From the NCBI GenBank assembly GCA_017417315.1, contig JAFPZK010000042.1, forward strand, positions 45,503-109,502: a stretch of DNA of 64,000 nt, in the 5' to 3' direction. Within the stretch, counting starts at the first letter, position 1. The number at the start of each line of letters is the position of its first letter. Both the position numbers and the translations under genes were made by a program. Positions 16,987 through 26,476 of the stretch are shown here, one piece after another. Under the pieces are notes generated by a model that was given only the letters and a program-made list of their open reading frames with translations, ran no database searches and was not told where the DNA came from. This DNA comes from Bacteroidales bacterium. Lineage in GTDB: Bacteria > Bacteroidota > Bacteroidia > Bacteroidales > UBA3824.

Positions 16987-19123
16987 ATTTCGGATATTCA
17001 ATCCTTGCATGGTAAATATTTCTTAGTTTCTCTTTAAACAATTCTTTCACGGTGTCTATATCCTTGAAAGTCAGGTTTGTATTGTCGAATTGTTTGTTAG
17101 CAATCTGATTGTTGACAATATTTTCAACAAGGTTTCCGATTGACTCGGTATCGTATTTTTTTAGACTCCTCGAAGCCGCCTCAATGGAATCCGCCATCAT
17201 GACGATAGCATTTTCTTTATTTATCGGTCTTGGTCCCGGATACGTAAATTTTGCATCGCAGTTTTCGTCAGGGTGTTCTTTTTTGTACATCGCGTAAAAA
17301 TATCCCGCTTTGGAAGTGCCGTGATGCGTTTTTATAAAATCAATTATCTGTGTCGGCAACTGATATTCTTTTGCTATCGTAACGCCTTTTATAACGTGAT
17401 TGATAATAATTTCAGCACTTTTCAAATAATCGAGTTTGTCGTGAGGGTTAATGCCTGTAACCTGATTTTCAGTGAAATACATCGGCGAAGTAAGTTTTCC
17501 GATGTCGTGATAAAGTGCGCCGGTGCGGGCAAGGTGCGGGTTGCCGCCGATTTTGAAAATAGCCGCCTCAGCCAAATTAGCAACCTGCATACAATGTTGA
17601 AACGTTCCGGGTGCTTCTTCCGCCAAACGTCTCAAAAGCGGACGATTACTGTCAGCAAGTTCTATAAGCGTAACATCGCTGAGTAAACCGAATATTTTTT
17701 CAAAAAGGTAAATAAGCGGATAAGAAACCAACAACAAAATACTGTTGATAGCCAAAAGTACAATTATTTTCCAATTGATTTCGTCAATAATTCCCGTATG
17801 AAACAACTGATAACTAATGTAAACCACCGTATAAATTACGAAACAAATCACCGAAGTCAAGAACGTCTGACTTCTGCGGTTGAGTTTTTCATAACTCATC
17901 AAAAGAAAATATCCGGCAATAAACTGCATTATAAAATATTCAAACGGGTTTTCTAAGATAATTGCAACCGCAACGCAAGTGGTGATATGAAGAAACATAC
18001 CCGTCCGCGTGTCAAAAAACGTCTTTATTATAATCGCAAACAACAAAAACGGCGCAATCCAATTGCTTACAAAACCGTATCTGATGTTAACGCTCATAGT
18101 TACAATTATAAAAGTTATCAAAAACAAAATCAGCGCGGAATATTTCGTCTGATAAAAAATTTCTTTTCTGAAAGTCCGTAAAAACATATATATCAGACTG
18201 AAAATCATCACGTAAAACAAAGCCTGTCCCATAAAAATAAACCATTTTCCTGAATGACTATTGCTTTGTTCATAATCTTTTCTCATAGACTCGAGAATCT
18301 GAAACTCCTCATCTCCTACCACTTCGCCTTTATAAATAATACGCTGACCTTTTTGCACGAAACCGCGTGTCAAAGAAATAGAATTGATGTTCTCTTCAAT
18401 AACTTTTTGTGTCGTAACAGGATCAAATTCAAGATTTGCAGCAATCCATTTTCCCGGTTGAAGGCTTTCGATAATCGCAGTCAACGGTTTTAAATCCTGT
18501 TCACTAACTTTCTTAACGTTAGTAGAAAAGAACTTACGAATTTCGTTGTTAAGATAAAGATAAGCGGATTTTGTAGTAAATATTCCGCTCACGGGACGTT
18601 GTGTAGTAATACTTTCGGTGGTAACGCAAATAAATTTTTGCGGCTCCTGAGTATCGTCTTTTACCAAAAGTTGTTCGTTGTCAACCGTTCCGCCGGCATA
18701 AATATTGGTCAAGCGGCTATAAATAAAGGCTTTCAACTGATGAAAAATACTTGTATTTTTCACCGTTTCCAAAGACAAAGTGTCGGGCTTTAAACCGTTT
18801 TTTTCCAAACACTGCGCATAATCGGTAAGAAACTTTTCAAGAAGTTTAACCTGCACCTCAACGTTTTGAATAAAGTAAAGTTTGGAATTTTTTTCGATTT
18901 CAGCCTTTTCCTGCTCCAATTCAGCCGCACTTTTGTAAATGCCGAAGTCAAAAGGCGCAATTAAATTCTCATGCCGCCAAGGACTTCCCTTTTGATATTC
19001 GTATTTAAATTTACTCTCTTTCGGAATTGCGTATATAACTATAATACAAGCAATTAAATAAAGCGAAATTCTTAAAACGCCGCCCCAAGAAAATCTGTTT
19101 TTTTTATTTTTGTGTATCTGCAT
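16985..19123 (-). CDS. 7TM-HD family phosphohydrolase (PgpH-like)
   Basis: 712 residues. One transmembrane helix near residues 17-36, a large extracytoplasmic domain (about 50-270, 7TMR-HDED type), a block of about seven membrane helices (about 290-490), and a cytoplasmic HD domain (about 500-690) with HCMQVA, YHDIGKL, the later INPHDKLDY and TIAKEY...IKTHHGT. This is the PgpH/YqfF architecture; characterised members hydrolyse cyclic di-AMP. Cyclic di-AMP turnover is therefore the best guess, but no diadenylate cyclase is in the window. Monocistronic, with a -7 box upstream. Confidence 0.88.
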   Translation of the reverse strand: MQIHKNKKNRFSWGGVLRISLYLIACIIVIYAIPKESKFKYEYQKGSPWRHENLIAPFDFGIYKSAAELEQEKAEIEKNSKLYFIQNVEVQVKLLEKFLTDYAQCLEKNGLKPDTLSLETVKNTSIFHQLKAFIYSRLTNIYAGGTVDNEQLLVKDDTQEPQKFICVTTESITTQRPVSGIFTTKSAYLYLNNEIRKFFSTNVKKVSEQDLKPLTAIIESLQPGKWIAANLEFDPVTTQKVIEENINSISLTRGFVQKGQRIIYKGEVVGDEEFQILESMRKDYEQSNSHSGKWFIFMGQALFYVMIFSLIYMFLRTFRKEIFYQTKYSALILFLITFIIVTMSVNIRYGFVSNWIAPFLLFAIIIKTFFDTRTGMFLHITTCVAVAIILENPFEYFIMQFIAGYFLLMSYEKLNRRSQTFLTSVICFVIYTVVYISYQLFHTGIIDEINWKIIVLLAINSILLLVSYPLIYLFEKIFGLLSDVTLIELADSNRPLLRRLAEEAPGTFQHCMQVANLAEAAIFKIGGNPHLARTGALYHDIGKLTSPMYFTENQVTGINPHDKLDYLKSAEIIINHVIKGVTIAKEYQLPTQIIDFIKTHHGTSKAGYFYAMYKKEHPDENCDAKFTYPGPRPINKENAIVMMADSIEAASRSLKKYDTESIGNLVENIVNNQIANKQFDNTNLTFKDIDTVKELFKEKLRNIYHARIEYPK

Positions 19124-19143
19124 AATTCAAATTTTATCGTAAA

Positions 19144-19151
19144 CAAAAATA
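19144..19151 (-). promoter_or_regulatory. -7 promoter element for the 7TM-HD gene
   Basis: Minus strand TATTTTTG (TAnnTTTG), 20 bases upstream of the ATG at 19123. Confidence 0.6.
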
Positions 19152-19198
19152 ACAACTAAAACTGATAAATCAATGTTTTTTTATATCTTTTTTTTGCA

Positions 19199-19206
19199 TA
19201 TCTTTG
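19199..19206 (+). promoter_or_regulatory. -7 promoter element for the acyltransferase/nth operon
   Basis: TATCTTTG (TAnnTTTG), 16 bases before the ATG at 19223; no perfect -33. Confidence 0.65.
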
Positions 19207-19222
19207 CAAAAATTTTTTTAAG

Positions 19223-19978
19223 ATGAAAGTATTAAAATTTATAGGCAAATTTTTCGTGTCAATATATATGTGGACGGTAATGTTTTTATCTGCCTTTATC
19301 ATATTGACAATCAACTTGATAGCATTATTTTTCGTTAAACCCGAAACTGTTTGCAAAACCGTTCAGAAAATGCTCAGAATCATGTTCAAACTTCTCTTCA
19401 TAAAAGTTGAATGTGAGTTTCCCGAAGGCTTCGACTTCAAACAGTCGTATGTCATTATGCCCAACCACATAAGTTTTTTTGACATACCCGTTGTTTGTTC
19501 TACGCTGCCGAATTACACTTTCGGAATAGAAGCGGAAAGCCATTTTTCGTGGCCGATATACGGATTTTTCATCAGGAAATACGGAACGTTGCCGATTAAC
19601 AGAAAAAACATTTTGTCATCTTTCCGCACTTTTGAAAAAGCGGCTCAAAATATGAAAGAAAAAAACGCCTCGTTGCTTGTTTTTCCGGAAGGACACCGTT
19701 CTGAAAATGGTAAAATTCAGCAACTTAAAAAGATTCCTTGCAAAATGGCGCAACTCGTAAAAGTGCCTATTTTGCCGGTAGGCTTAACGGGGCTTTACGC
19801 TCTTAGTCCCAAAGGCGGATTTTTTGTAACGCCCAAACCCGTAAAAGTAAAATACGGCAAACCGATTCCAGTTTCGGAATACGAAAGCCTTAAACCAGAG
19901 GAGATTGCAAAAACAGTCCGTCAGCGCATAATAGAACTTTCAGAGGACGACATCACCCCCGACGACGAAAAAGCATGA
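19223..19978 (+). CDS. plsC: lysophospholipid acyltransferase (1-acylglycerol-3-phosphate acyltransferase family)
   Basis: 251 residues. One N-terminal membrane helix (about 10-35), then the PlsC acyltransferase domain with the catalytic NHISFFD (NHx4D, about 77-83), GTLPINR, and FPEGHRS. Transfers an acyl chain to lysophosphatidate in membrane phospholipid synthesis; other lysolipid acceptors are possible. The stop overlaps the nth start by four bases (ATGA), so the two are co-translated. Confidence 0.9.
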   Translation: MKVLKFIGKFFVSIYMWTVMFLSAFIILTINLIALFFVKPETVCKTVQKMLRIMFKLLFIKVECEFPEGFDFKQSYVIMPNHISFFDIPVVCSTLPNYTFGIEAESHFSWPIYGFFIRKYGTLPINRKNILSSFRTFEKAAQNMKEKNASLLVFPEGHRSENGKIQQLKKIPCKMAQLVKVPILPVGLTGLYALSPKGGFFVTPKPVKVKYGKPIPVSEYESLKPEEIAKTVRQRIIELSEDDITPDDEKA

Positions 19979-20601
19979 AGAAGATTTTTCAAGAGGTAAC
20001 GGATTATTTTTCTAAGGCAATGCCCGAAGCGAAAACGGAATTACATTTTGATAATCCGTTTCAACTGATTGTGGCAGTGAGACTTTCAGCGCAATGCACC
20101 GACAAAAGGGTGAACGAGGTTACGAAAGTTTTTTTCAAAGATTTTCCCGATGCGGAATCGGTTTATAATGCTGATTTTGAGACGGTTTTTCCGTATTTAA
20201 AATCCGTTTCGTATCCTAACACCAAAACAAAAGACGTTCTCGGAATTGCAAAAATGATAATCGAAGAGTTTTCCGGCAAAACACCCGACACGGTAGAAGA
20301 ATTAAAACAACTTCCGGGTGTCGGACAAAAAACCGCAAACGTCGTAGCCTCAGTGCTTTACGGCGCAAAAGTTATGCCTGTTGACACACACGTTTTTAGA
20401 GTTTCGGCGCGTTTGGGTCTGACCGAAAAAGCCAAAACGCCCGCCCAAGCCGAAGAACAGTTAGAAAAAGGCTTTGACAAAGAAATCCTACCGAGAGCGC
20501 ATCATTGGCTCATTCTTCACGGCCGTTACGTTTGCAAAGCCCGCAAACCGCTTTGCGAAAAATGCGGGCTGACGAATGTTTGTAAATTTTATTCACCCTG
20601 A
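19975..20601 (+). CDS. nth: endonuclease III (DNA glycosylase/AP lyase)
   Basis: 208 residues. Helix-hairpin-helix LPGVGQKTANVVASV carries the catalytic Lys, VDTHVFR the catalytic Asp, and the end has the 4Fe-4S motif Cx6Cx2Cx5C (CKARKPLCEKCGLTNVC). Removes oxidised pyrimidines in base excision repair. Coupled to the upstream acyltransferase by an ATGA overlap. Its 3' end overlaps the convergent lipoprotein gene by 13 bases, with no terminator between them. Confidence 0.96.
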   Translation: MKKIFQEVTDYFSKAMPEAKTELHFDNPFQLIVAVRLSAQCTDKRVNEVTKVFFKDFPDAESVYNADFETVFPYLKSVSYPNTKTKDVLGIAKMIIEEFSGKTPDTVEELKQLPGVGQKTANVVASVLYGAKVMPVDTHVFRVSARLGLTEKAKTPAQAEEQLEKGFDKEILPRAHHWLILHGRYVCKARKPLCEKCGLTNVCKFYSP

Positions 20602-22994
20602 TATATAACCCTTAGATTTCTGATATAAATGGTATACGGACATTCACCGGGCTGAAAGATAACGTTGCTACGGGTAGAACCGCCGATAGGACCGTTAAAG
20701 AAAAATTCTCTTGTTTCCCACTCAGTACTATATTCAACCGTAGTCGAAACAGGGTCTTCATTCCAATCCCAACCCATATTAGCGTTAAATGAACCGGCTT
20801 CATCGCCTCTTATTTCAACTATTATGGAATATTTTTTACCTTTCTCCGTCGGAATACCGTCAGCAGCAAAAAACTGATACCACATACGGCTGCCGTCTTC
20901 GTTATACTGAGGCTGACAGACAAGACCGTCTTCTGAACTTAATAACGGTCGAATATAATCATCTTTATTATAATAGTTGTATGATGTCCAAGTCGTATAA
21001 TTGTTAGTAAAAATTGTTGTACCCGGTGTCTTTTCTTGTTCTTCCCTTGGTTTGGCCGGCATAATAGAAGACTTTTGAATAAAATTAACGAATGACGCTC
21101 TTGAACCACCGTCTTTTTTTAAGAAAGAAGTATTCTCGTCTGTCTGACAATCACCGTTAATGATAGTCTCAACACCGTCAATTTTAAAACTAATATTATC
21201 AAAATAATACTTGTTAGCACGTGTATCATCACTAAGATTAAAAGCGACGGATTTACCGTCAGAGTCGAATTTACCAAGCAGTGAAACGTCAGACCATTCA
21301 GTCGTGAAATGTACGGACAAATTTCCAGGTAAACTACCGACATAATCTTCCGGATTATTGTGAACTTGCGGCTCGAATGAATATGCCTCATAATCTGCCT
21401 TAACAGACATCAAAATTTCAAACTCCTGTCCCGCGTTGAATCCGTCTTTCGGTATAATCCAAAACTGTGAATCCCAAGAATTCGAGGCATTATTCTCCGA
21501 GGTTACAACAATACAACGGTCTTCATTTGAGGTAGGATTCTCAGGATTTTCAATCTCAACATCTTGAACACCGCATACCAAACGAACTGAAAAGCCCCAA
21601 TAGAGGCTTTCATTATAAATGGTAGATTTAATCCCGCTGTTAAGTGAAAATTCTACCACCAATGCAGTTGCTTTTCCCTCTACAACATCAGTTGTCCAAT
21701 ATGAACCCCAACCGTTTAGATTGATGTTCGTTCCCCTACGAATACCTTCCGCCGGCAGAAAAACCGCTCCTGCCGCCTCCATTTTTGACCACTGCTCAGT
21801 AGTATATTCATTAAGTCCCTCATTTTGAAAACCAGGCACGCCCTCCGGCATAGTCCAATCATCAGGCAATAAAACCAATCCTTCAACATCTACGATTTTA
21901 GCAAATCCGTTTTTCAAGTTTGCATCAGTACGACCATATAATAACCAATTCCATTCTGTTGCTCCAAGAACCGACCATTTTTCCGGCTCAAAAGCACATT
22001 TGCCTATAAGTACACCGTTGTCATTAACGGGATAATTATAATAAACAATATTTGAGACAGTCATTTCAGGGAAGCCGCGCTCTATCCACGTTCCCCAACC
22101 GAAAAGGTCTGTCCAGTCATTCGCACCTGACCAAAATTTATAATTTTCACCGACTTCCGTTTCGTCAAAAGCAAAACACCTATGATATTGATAAGGTGCT
22201 AAACGCCATGCACCGTCATTAGGACGGTATTGCAAATTGCCCTTGCTAAAAAACACTTGTTTGCCATATCCCACCGAAAACAATCCGGGAACACAATTTT
22301 CAGGCACACTGCTGTTTATTTTATAAACTTTTTTCCCTTTTTCGTCTAATTTTTTATCCATTTGCAAAAGTTCGCACGATAACTTCGTACCGAAAGGCAA
22401 TGCTAAGATTTCGTGTTTTGAAAGTACTTTGAAAGAATACGCCCGACCTAAATTTAAATCAATCTCTGCACCACCAGCTGGCAAATTAAACTCCACAAAA
22501 ACAGTTTGTTGTTCCAAACTGATACTTGCGTCATTGTTGTATACAAAATCTTCACAAACCCAATAACCGTATTTTTCCAAACCTTCTTTCAACGAAGACA
22601 CACTTTTGACATCAATAAAAGGTCTGCCTTCGTTATAAAGTTTGCCGTTTTTCAATACGGCGGTAAATTTGGTTTCTCCTAATGTCAATGTTGCATTATA
22701 CTTTACTTTCATCTCGCCTGAAAACACCGCCTTATCCTTTCCCGTACAACCCTCAGAAGAAAGCACGGCAGGTTCAACCAAAATTTTTGAATTTGAAATT
22801 TCAATAACATCGCCTTCCGAAAAAGTATTTTTTAAGTCAGAAACATTATCATTCATCGGCTCAATGGCAACGGTGATTGAAAACGGCACAGTTTGAAAAT
22901 CCGCAATCTCCTCTCTTTTAGAAGTTTCATCTTCTTTGCGGCAAGAAGTCGCAAAAAACATTATCGTCAAAAATATAATAAAAATCTTTTTCAT
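20589..22994 (-). CDS. large surface lipoprotein with FISUMP-like and two carbohydrate-binding-like domains
   Basis: 801 residues. Lipoprotein signal ending FFATSC. The middle (about 245-500) is the Bacteroidetes module with VFFSKGNLQYRPNDGAWRLA, WTDLFGWGTW, GATEWNWLLYGR and FSVRLV, similar to FISUMP/formylglycine-like fold regions of surface proteins. The last 300 residues contain two related galactose-binding-like (CBM-like) segments, each with residues such as VTSENNASNSWDSQF or TTWTSYNYYNKDD and a closing YYFDNISFKI / YTIYIRNLRV strand. Probably outer-membrane, ligand-binding. Last gene of the six-gene run that starts at 30567; 4 bases after the preceding lipoprotein gene. Confidence 0.75.
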   Translation of the reverse strand: MKKIFIIFLTIMFFATSCRKEDETSKREEIADFQTVPFSITVAIEPMNDNVSDLKNTFSEGDVIEISNSKILVEPAVLSSEGCTGKDKAVFSGEMKVKYNATLTLGETKFTAVLKNGKLYNEGRPFIDVKSVSSLKEGLEKYGYWVCEDFVYNNDASISLEQQTVFVEFNLPAGGAEIDLNLGRAYSFKVLSKHEILALPFGTKLSCELLQMDKKLDEKGKKVYKINSSVPENCVPGLFSVGYGKQVFFSKGNLQYRPNDGAWRLAPYQYHRCFAFDETEVGENYKFWSGANDWTDLFGWGTWIERGFPEMTVSNIVYYNYPVNDNGVLIGKCAFEPEKWSVLGATEWNWLLYGRTDANLKNGFAKIVDVEGLVLLPDDWTMPEGVPGFQNEGLNEYTTEQWSKMEAAGAVFLPAEGIRRGTNINLNGWGSYWTTDVVEGKATALVVEFSLNSGIKSTIYNESLYWGFSVRLVCGVQDVEIENPENPTSNEDRCIVVTSENNASNSWDSQFWIIPKDGFNAGQEFEILMSVKADYEAYSFEPQVHNNPEDYVGSLPGNLSVHFTTEWSDVSLLGKFDSDGKSVAFNLSDDTRANKYYFDNISFKIDGVETIINGDCQTDENTSFLKKDGGSRASFVNFIQKSSIMPAKPREEQEKTPGTTIFTNNYTTWTSYNYYNKDDYIRPLLSSEDGLVCQPQYNEDGSRMWYQFFAADGIPTEKGKKYSIIVEIRGDEAGSFNANMGWDWNEDPVSTTVEYSTEWETREFFFNGPIGGSTRSNVIFQPGECPYTIYIRNLRVIYQGE

Positions 22995-22998
22995 AATT

Positions 22999-24138
22999 TT
23001 ACTCCTTCATTTGTAATTTATGCAAATCGTCGGTATGATAAATGTACAATTTGCCTTTATCCATATCAAATTCACCTTTTTGAAAGTCCGTCCAATCGTC
23101 GTAATTATCTCGTCTTACGGTAAATACGTCATACTCACCGTATTTGTCAGGCACTATGACATACGGCACGGCATAACAATTCTTATAATCCAAAAGTATT
23201 GAATCCTTAACATCACCGCTGTTATCGTCAATAAGGAAAATAGCCCCGGTGCCGTCATCACCGTCAGCATCTTTCAAAAATGCACCCGTCGCTATAAGCA
23301 TACCGTCGTGAATTACCATTTTACCCAACAAGGCGGATGTGCTTACCCCTGCCGTATAAATTTCGTTGCCGAGAGTATCTAACTTCTTGATATAATATTG
23401 CTTAACGATTTTATCTTCATCACTTAACTCGTCAATAGAACCGCCGGACAAATATATATTACCGTCAACATAATTAACATCAGTAAAAACAAATCTTGAA
23501 TCAAAAGCAACAGAACTAACTAAACTGCCGTCCGTTTTGAATATCGAATACGAATAATAATCATACAACAATATTTTGTCTTCAAAGGAGACCGCACCTT
23601 GAAAATCATGTTTGTCAGTTTCCAAAATATACGTAAATTTTTTCATTTCGCCGTAATTATCAACCACAGACATAAAAAGACCGTATTCCGACTGATTAAA
23701 CAATGCTAATTCTCCGTTAGAAAGTGCAATTACAAACTCACTGCTAAAACTTTTCTCATATACTATTTTGCCGTTTTTGTCATATTTAATAACGTGTTTT
23801 TCGTCTTTGCTGCCTTGCTGATAACCGAAAACCACACCCGTTTCAGTAACGTCCATATACAATCTCGTACTATCATTTTTCTCCGTAAGCGGAATAGAAT
23901 CAGGATAATACTCCATATTTCCGTTACGACTGACAACGGCAAATCTATAACTCTTGTCGGTCTTGTTTTCGACGACAGTTGTCAAAGAACCGTCCGGCAT
24001 CAACAAAACGTTAAAATCCGATATATCTATTCCGACGGCTTTTACCGGCTCTTGCAACGGGTCGGGATAAACCGTTTTTTCGCAGGCAAAAACCGCTGAC
24101 AAAAAAATTAATATCAATATATATTTCGTTGTTTTCAT
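22999..24138 (-). CDS. lipoprotein, beta-propeller-like
   Basis: 379 residues. Signal with lipobox MKTTKYILILIFLSAVFAC. The mature part is made of repeated short beta segments (GVVFGYQQGSKDEKHVIKYD, GNIYLSGGSID, DGMLIATGAFL) suggesting a propeller-like fold; no specific family recognised. Lies 18 bases after the outer-membrane barrel gene and 4 bases before the large lipoprotein, so it belongs to the same transcript as the nSTAND/phosphatase genes. Role unknown; a surface sensor or receptor fits the context. Confidence 0.65.
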   Translation of the reverse strand: MKTTKYILILIFLSAVFACEKTVYPDPLQEPVKAVGIDISDFNVLLMPDGSLTTVVENKTDKSYRFAVVSRNGNMEYYPDSIPLTEKNDSTRLYMDVTETGVVFGYQQGSKDEKHVIKYDKNGKIVYEKSFSSEFVIALSNGELALFNQSEYGLFMSVVDNYGEMKKFTYILETDKHDFQGAVSFEDKILLYDYYSYSIFKTDGSLVSSVAFDSRFVFTDVNYVDGNIYLSGGSIDELSDEDKIVKQYYIKKLDTLGNEIYTAGVSTSALLGKMVIHDGMLIATGAFLKDADGDDGTGAIFLIDDNSGDVKDSILLDYKNCYAVPYVIVPDKYGEYDVFTVRRDNYDDWTDFQKGEFDMDKGKLYIYHTDDLHKLQMKE

Positions 24139-24156
24139 CGTTTTTTATCTAAAAAA

Positions 24157-25290
24157 TTAATAACCGTAACCGTATTTTGCAATTACTTTATATTGAAGGT
24201 TTACTTTTATGCCGAAGCGGTAATACATCTCCAACATTTTGAACATATCGGGAACGTACAAGTTTTGATAAAGTAATTCACCGTTAGAATATTTCGTTTT
24301 CGCATCGTTGTATGTTTTTAAATCGTAAGAAGCCCCGATGTCGGCAAAATACGTGATTCTCCGTCTGTTGTAATTAAGCCGCACACCGCCCAAAACGGAA
24401 TAATTCAAACGGTTTTTGGTGTCGTTGTCTACTTGTTTGTCAGGAATGTCGGTGTAACTGCCGCGTGCTTCGGTATACGCATTGTATTTTGAACGCAAAA
24501 GATATTTCACTTGCGCACCGGCGTAAATGCTCGGCACAAAAATTTCACGTCCGAAATACCAACCCGCTTCAATCCTAAACGGCAAGGCAATCACCGAACT
24601 TGTTTCGTAATAATGAAACGTTGCAATGTCGGTGCGCTCCATCGTCCGCTCAATGGAATATCTGCTGAGTGTCGGCGAAAGACTTACCGAAAGTATTTTC
24701 AAAGGTCTAAACTCAAAACCGATTTGCGCCGAAAAGCCGGTGATTTCATACGACGGATTTTTTTCTTTCGGGTCTACGATTGAACGCACGGTGTCAAACA
24801 CCGGCTCTACCGAAAAACTTCCCGCCGCCACCCACACCGAATATTTCGGTTTTGTGTAATAATTGCTCAAAACCTCACGGAATGTCACAGGGTCGCTGTC
24901 GTCAGTAGAATAAAACGGGTCTTTTTGAAGGTAAATTTTTGCAAGACTGTCCGCCTGATGATTGTTTTCCAAATCTTTATGAGCAGCAAGAGTGTATTTC
25001 AGATAATAAAGATTTTCTTTTTTGGAAAGATGATAGTTTTTGTGAATATCTTCCGATACTTCCAAAGCCTCCCAATATTTTCCGGCAGAATATAGTTCAA
25101 AAAGCGTTTGCAATTTTTCTCTGACCGTATCGGCAACAGTGTTTTGTGAAACGAGGGAATTTCCCTCGTCAGACATTCCTACCGAAACGGCATTTTTGAA
25201 CAGCGGCAAATCTTTCAGCGTATCAACCTGAGCCTCAGCCGTTAACGATACCGATAACAAAACAATTAATATCTTTATAAATGCTTTCAT
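24157..25290 (-). CDS. outer-membrane beta-barrel protein with N-terminal helical domain
   Basis: 377 residues. Signal peptide ending SLTAEAQ. Residues about 60-145 are helical and TPR-like (LFELYSAGKYWEALEVSEDIH), ending in DPFYSTDDSDPVTFREVL; residues about 150-377 alternate hydrophobic and polar as in a barrel and finish with aromatic KYGYGY. This domain order is common in Bacteroidetes outer-membrane proteins. It sits 16 bases after the SpoIIE-type phosphatase gene, which suggests it is a target or output of that signalling pair. Confidence 0.72.
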   Translation of the reverse strand: MKAFIKILIVLLSVSLTAEAQVDTLKDLPLFKNAVSVGMSDEGNSLVSQNTVADTVREKLQTLFELYSAGKYWEALEVSEDIHKNYHLSKKENLYYLKYTLAAHKDLENNHQADSLAKIYLQKDPFYSTDDSDPVTFREVLSNYYTKPKYSVWVAAGSFSVEPVFDTVRSIVDPKEKNPSYEITGFSAQIGFEFRPLKILSVSLSPTLSRYSIERTMERTDIATFHYYETSSVIALPFRIEAGWYFGREIFVPSIYAGAQVKYLLRSKYNAYTEARGSYTDIPDKQVDNDTKNRLNYSVLGGVRLNYNRRRITYFADIGASYDLKTYNDAKTKYSNGELLYQNLYVPDMFKMLEMYYRFGIKVNLQYKVIAKYGYGY

Positions 25291-25306
25291 TTTTTCAAAA
25301 AAAAAG

Positions 25307-26467
25307 TTATCTTATACAATATCCGCCGATTAAAATATCGTCCATTTGTTCTTTTGAACCGCGCCACTCGTCCAAAGCCTTGTTCAACAAAACTGCCTGC
25401 TCGGAAGCGACTTTCGTTTCAGTGTTTATGCTGACTAAAAGTTCCCTCAAACGGCGCGAGGTAAATTTCTTTTCGTTGCTTCCGAACTGGTCTGCAAAAC
25501 CGTCAGAAAACATATAAACGTAATCTCCGTGCTGAATGTCAACATCGTGATTTTCAAACGGTAAAATCCTCGGATAAATGGCTACGGGATTTCTAACCGC
25601 CTTATATTCCGTTAATTCAGAACCTCTAACGTGATACATTCCGTTGTTAGCACCGGCAAACTGCATTTTCATAGTGCCGAGATTAAGGATACAAAGCCCC
25701 ATGTCCATACCGTCTTTTTGTTCGTTTGTATTGTTGGTTTGTTTCAACGTGGTTATGACTTTTTTACGCATTTCTTCAAGGATTTGCGCGGGGTGTGTTT
25801 CTGAATTGAAGTCAACACAAATTTCGTTCAAAAACGCAACGCCCAACATACTCATAAAGGCTCCCGGCACGCCGTGTCCCGTACAGTCAGCAACGGTAAA
25901 AATAACGGTGTCGCCGATTCGTTTCATCCAATAATAATCGCCCGAAACAATATCCCTCGGCCGCCAAAACAAAAACACGTCTTCAAACGATTCTTTCAAG
26001 ATTTCCTCTGACGGAAGTACGGCGTTTTGAATAAGTTTTGCGTAACGTATACTTGCCGTAACGGACTGATGAGCCGCCTCAATTTCGTTTTTAAGTTTCT
26101 GAATATGCTGACGCTCTTTTTCAATCGAAACGCTCATTTCCCAAAGTTGTTTGTTACGGTCAGTGAGGTCTTGCTGCTGAATTTCAAGTTTCTTTTGTTC
26201 ATGGGCAAGTTTTTCAACGTCAATGAATTGCGCATTTATTGCCGCAGGTTTCTTTTCTTGCAAAGAACTTTTTTTAAGTTCCTGATTTATGGCGTTAAGG
26301 CGGGTGATTTCGCTTTCGTATTCCCTCAAAAATGCGGAATAACGATTATCAAACCGCCGCGCAGTTTTTCTTAACAACTTTTTGCGGCTAAAAACGGCAT
26401 ACAAAAACGCCGCCGTCAAAACCGCCGTTACAACAATTAATATTATTTCAAGCGTAGTAAAGTTCAT
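25307..26467 (-). CDS. membrane-anchored SpoIIE/PP2C-type serine phosphatase
   Basis: 386 residues. One N-terminal membrane helix (6-27), a coiled coil (about 40-150), then a PP2C-like SpoIIE domain (about 165-386). Metal-binding motifs are intact: IVSGDYYW, ADCTGHGVPGAFMS, DGMDMGLC, FSDGFADQFG and QMDDILIGG. It should dephosphorylate Ser/Thr on protein partners at the inner face of the membrane. It follows the nSTAND gene by 9 bases, an arrangement that suggests regulation by or with the NTPase. Confidence 0.88.
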   Translation of the reverse strand: MNFTTLEIILIVVTAVLTAAFLYAVFSRKKLLRKTARRFDNRYSAFLREYESEITRLNAINQELKKSSLQEKKPAAINAQFIDVEKLAHEQKKLEIQQQDLTDRNKQLWEMSVSIEKERQHIQKLKNEIEAAHQSVTASIRYAKLIQNAVLPSEEILKESFEDVFLFWRPRDIVSGDYYWMKRIGDTVIFTVADCTGHGVPGAFMSMLGVAFLNEICVDFNSETHPAQILEEMRKKVITTLKQTNNTNEQKDGMDMGLCILNLGTMKMQFAGANNGMYHVRGSELTEYKAVRNPVAIYPRILPFENHDVDIQHGDYVYMFSDGFADQFGSNEKKFTSRRLRELLVSINTETKVASEQAVLLNKALDEWRGSKEQMDDILIGGYCIR

Positions 26468-26476
26468 AATCCGTTA

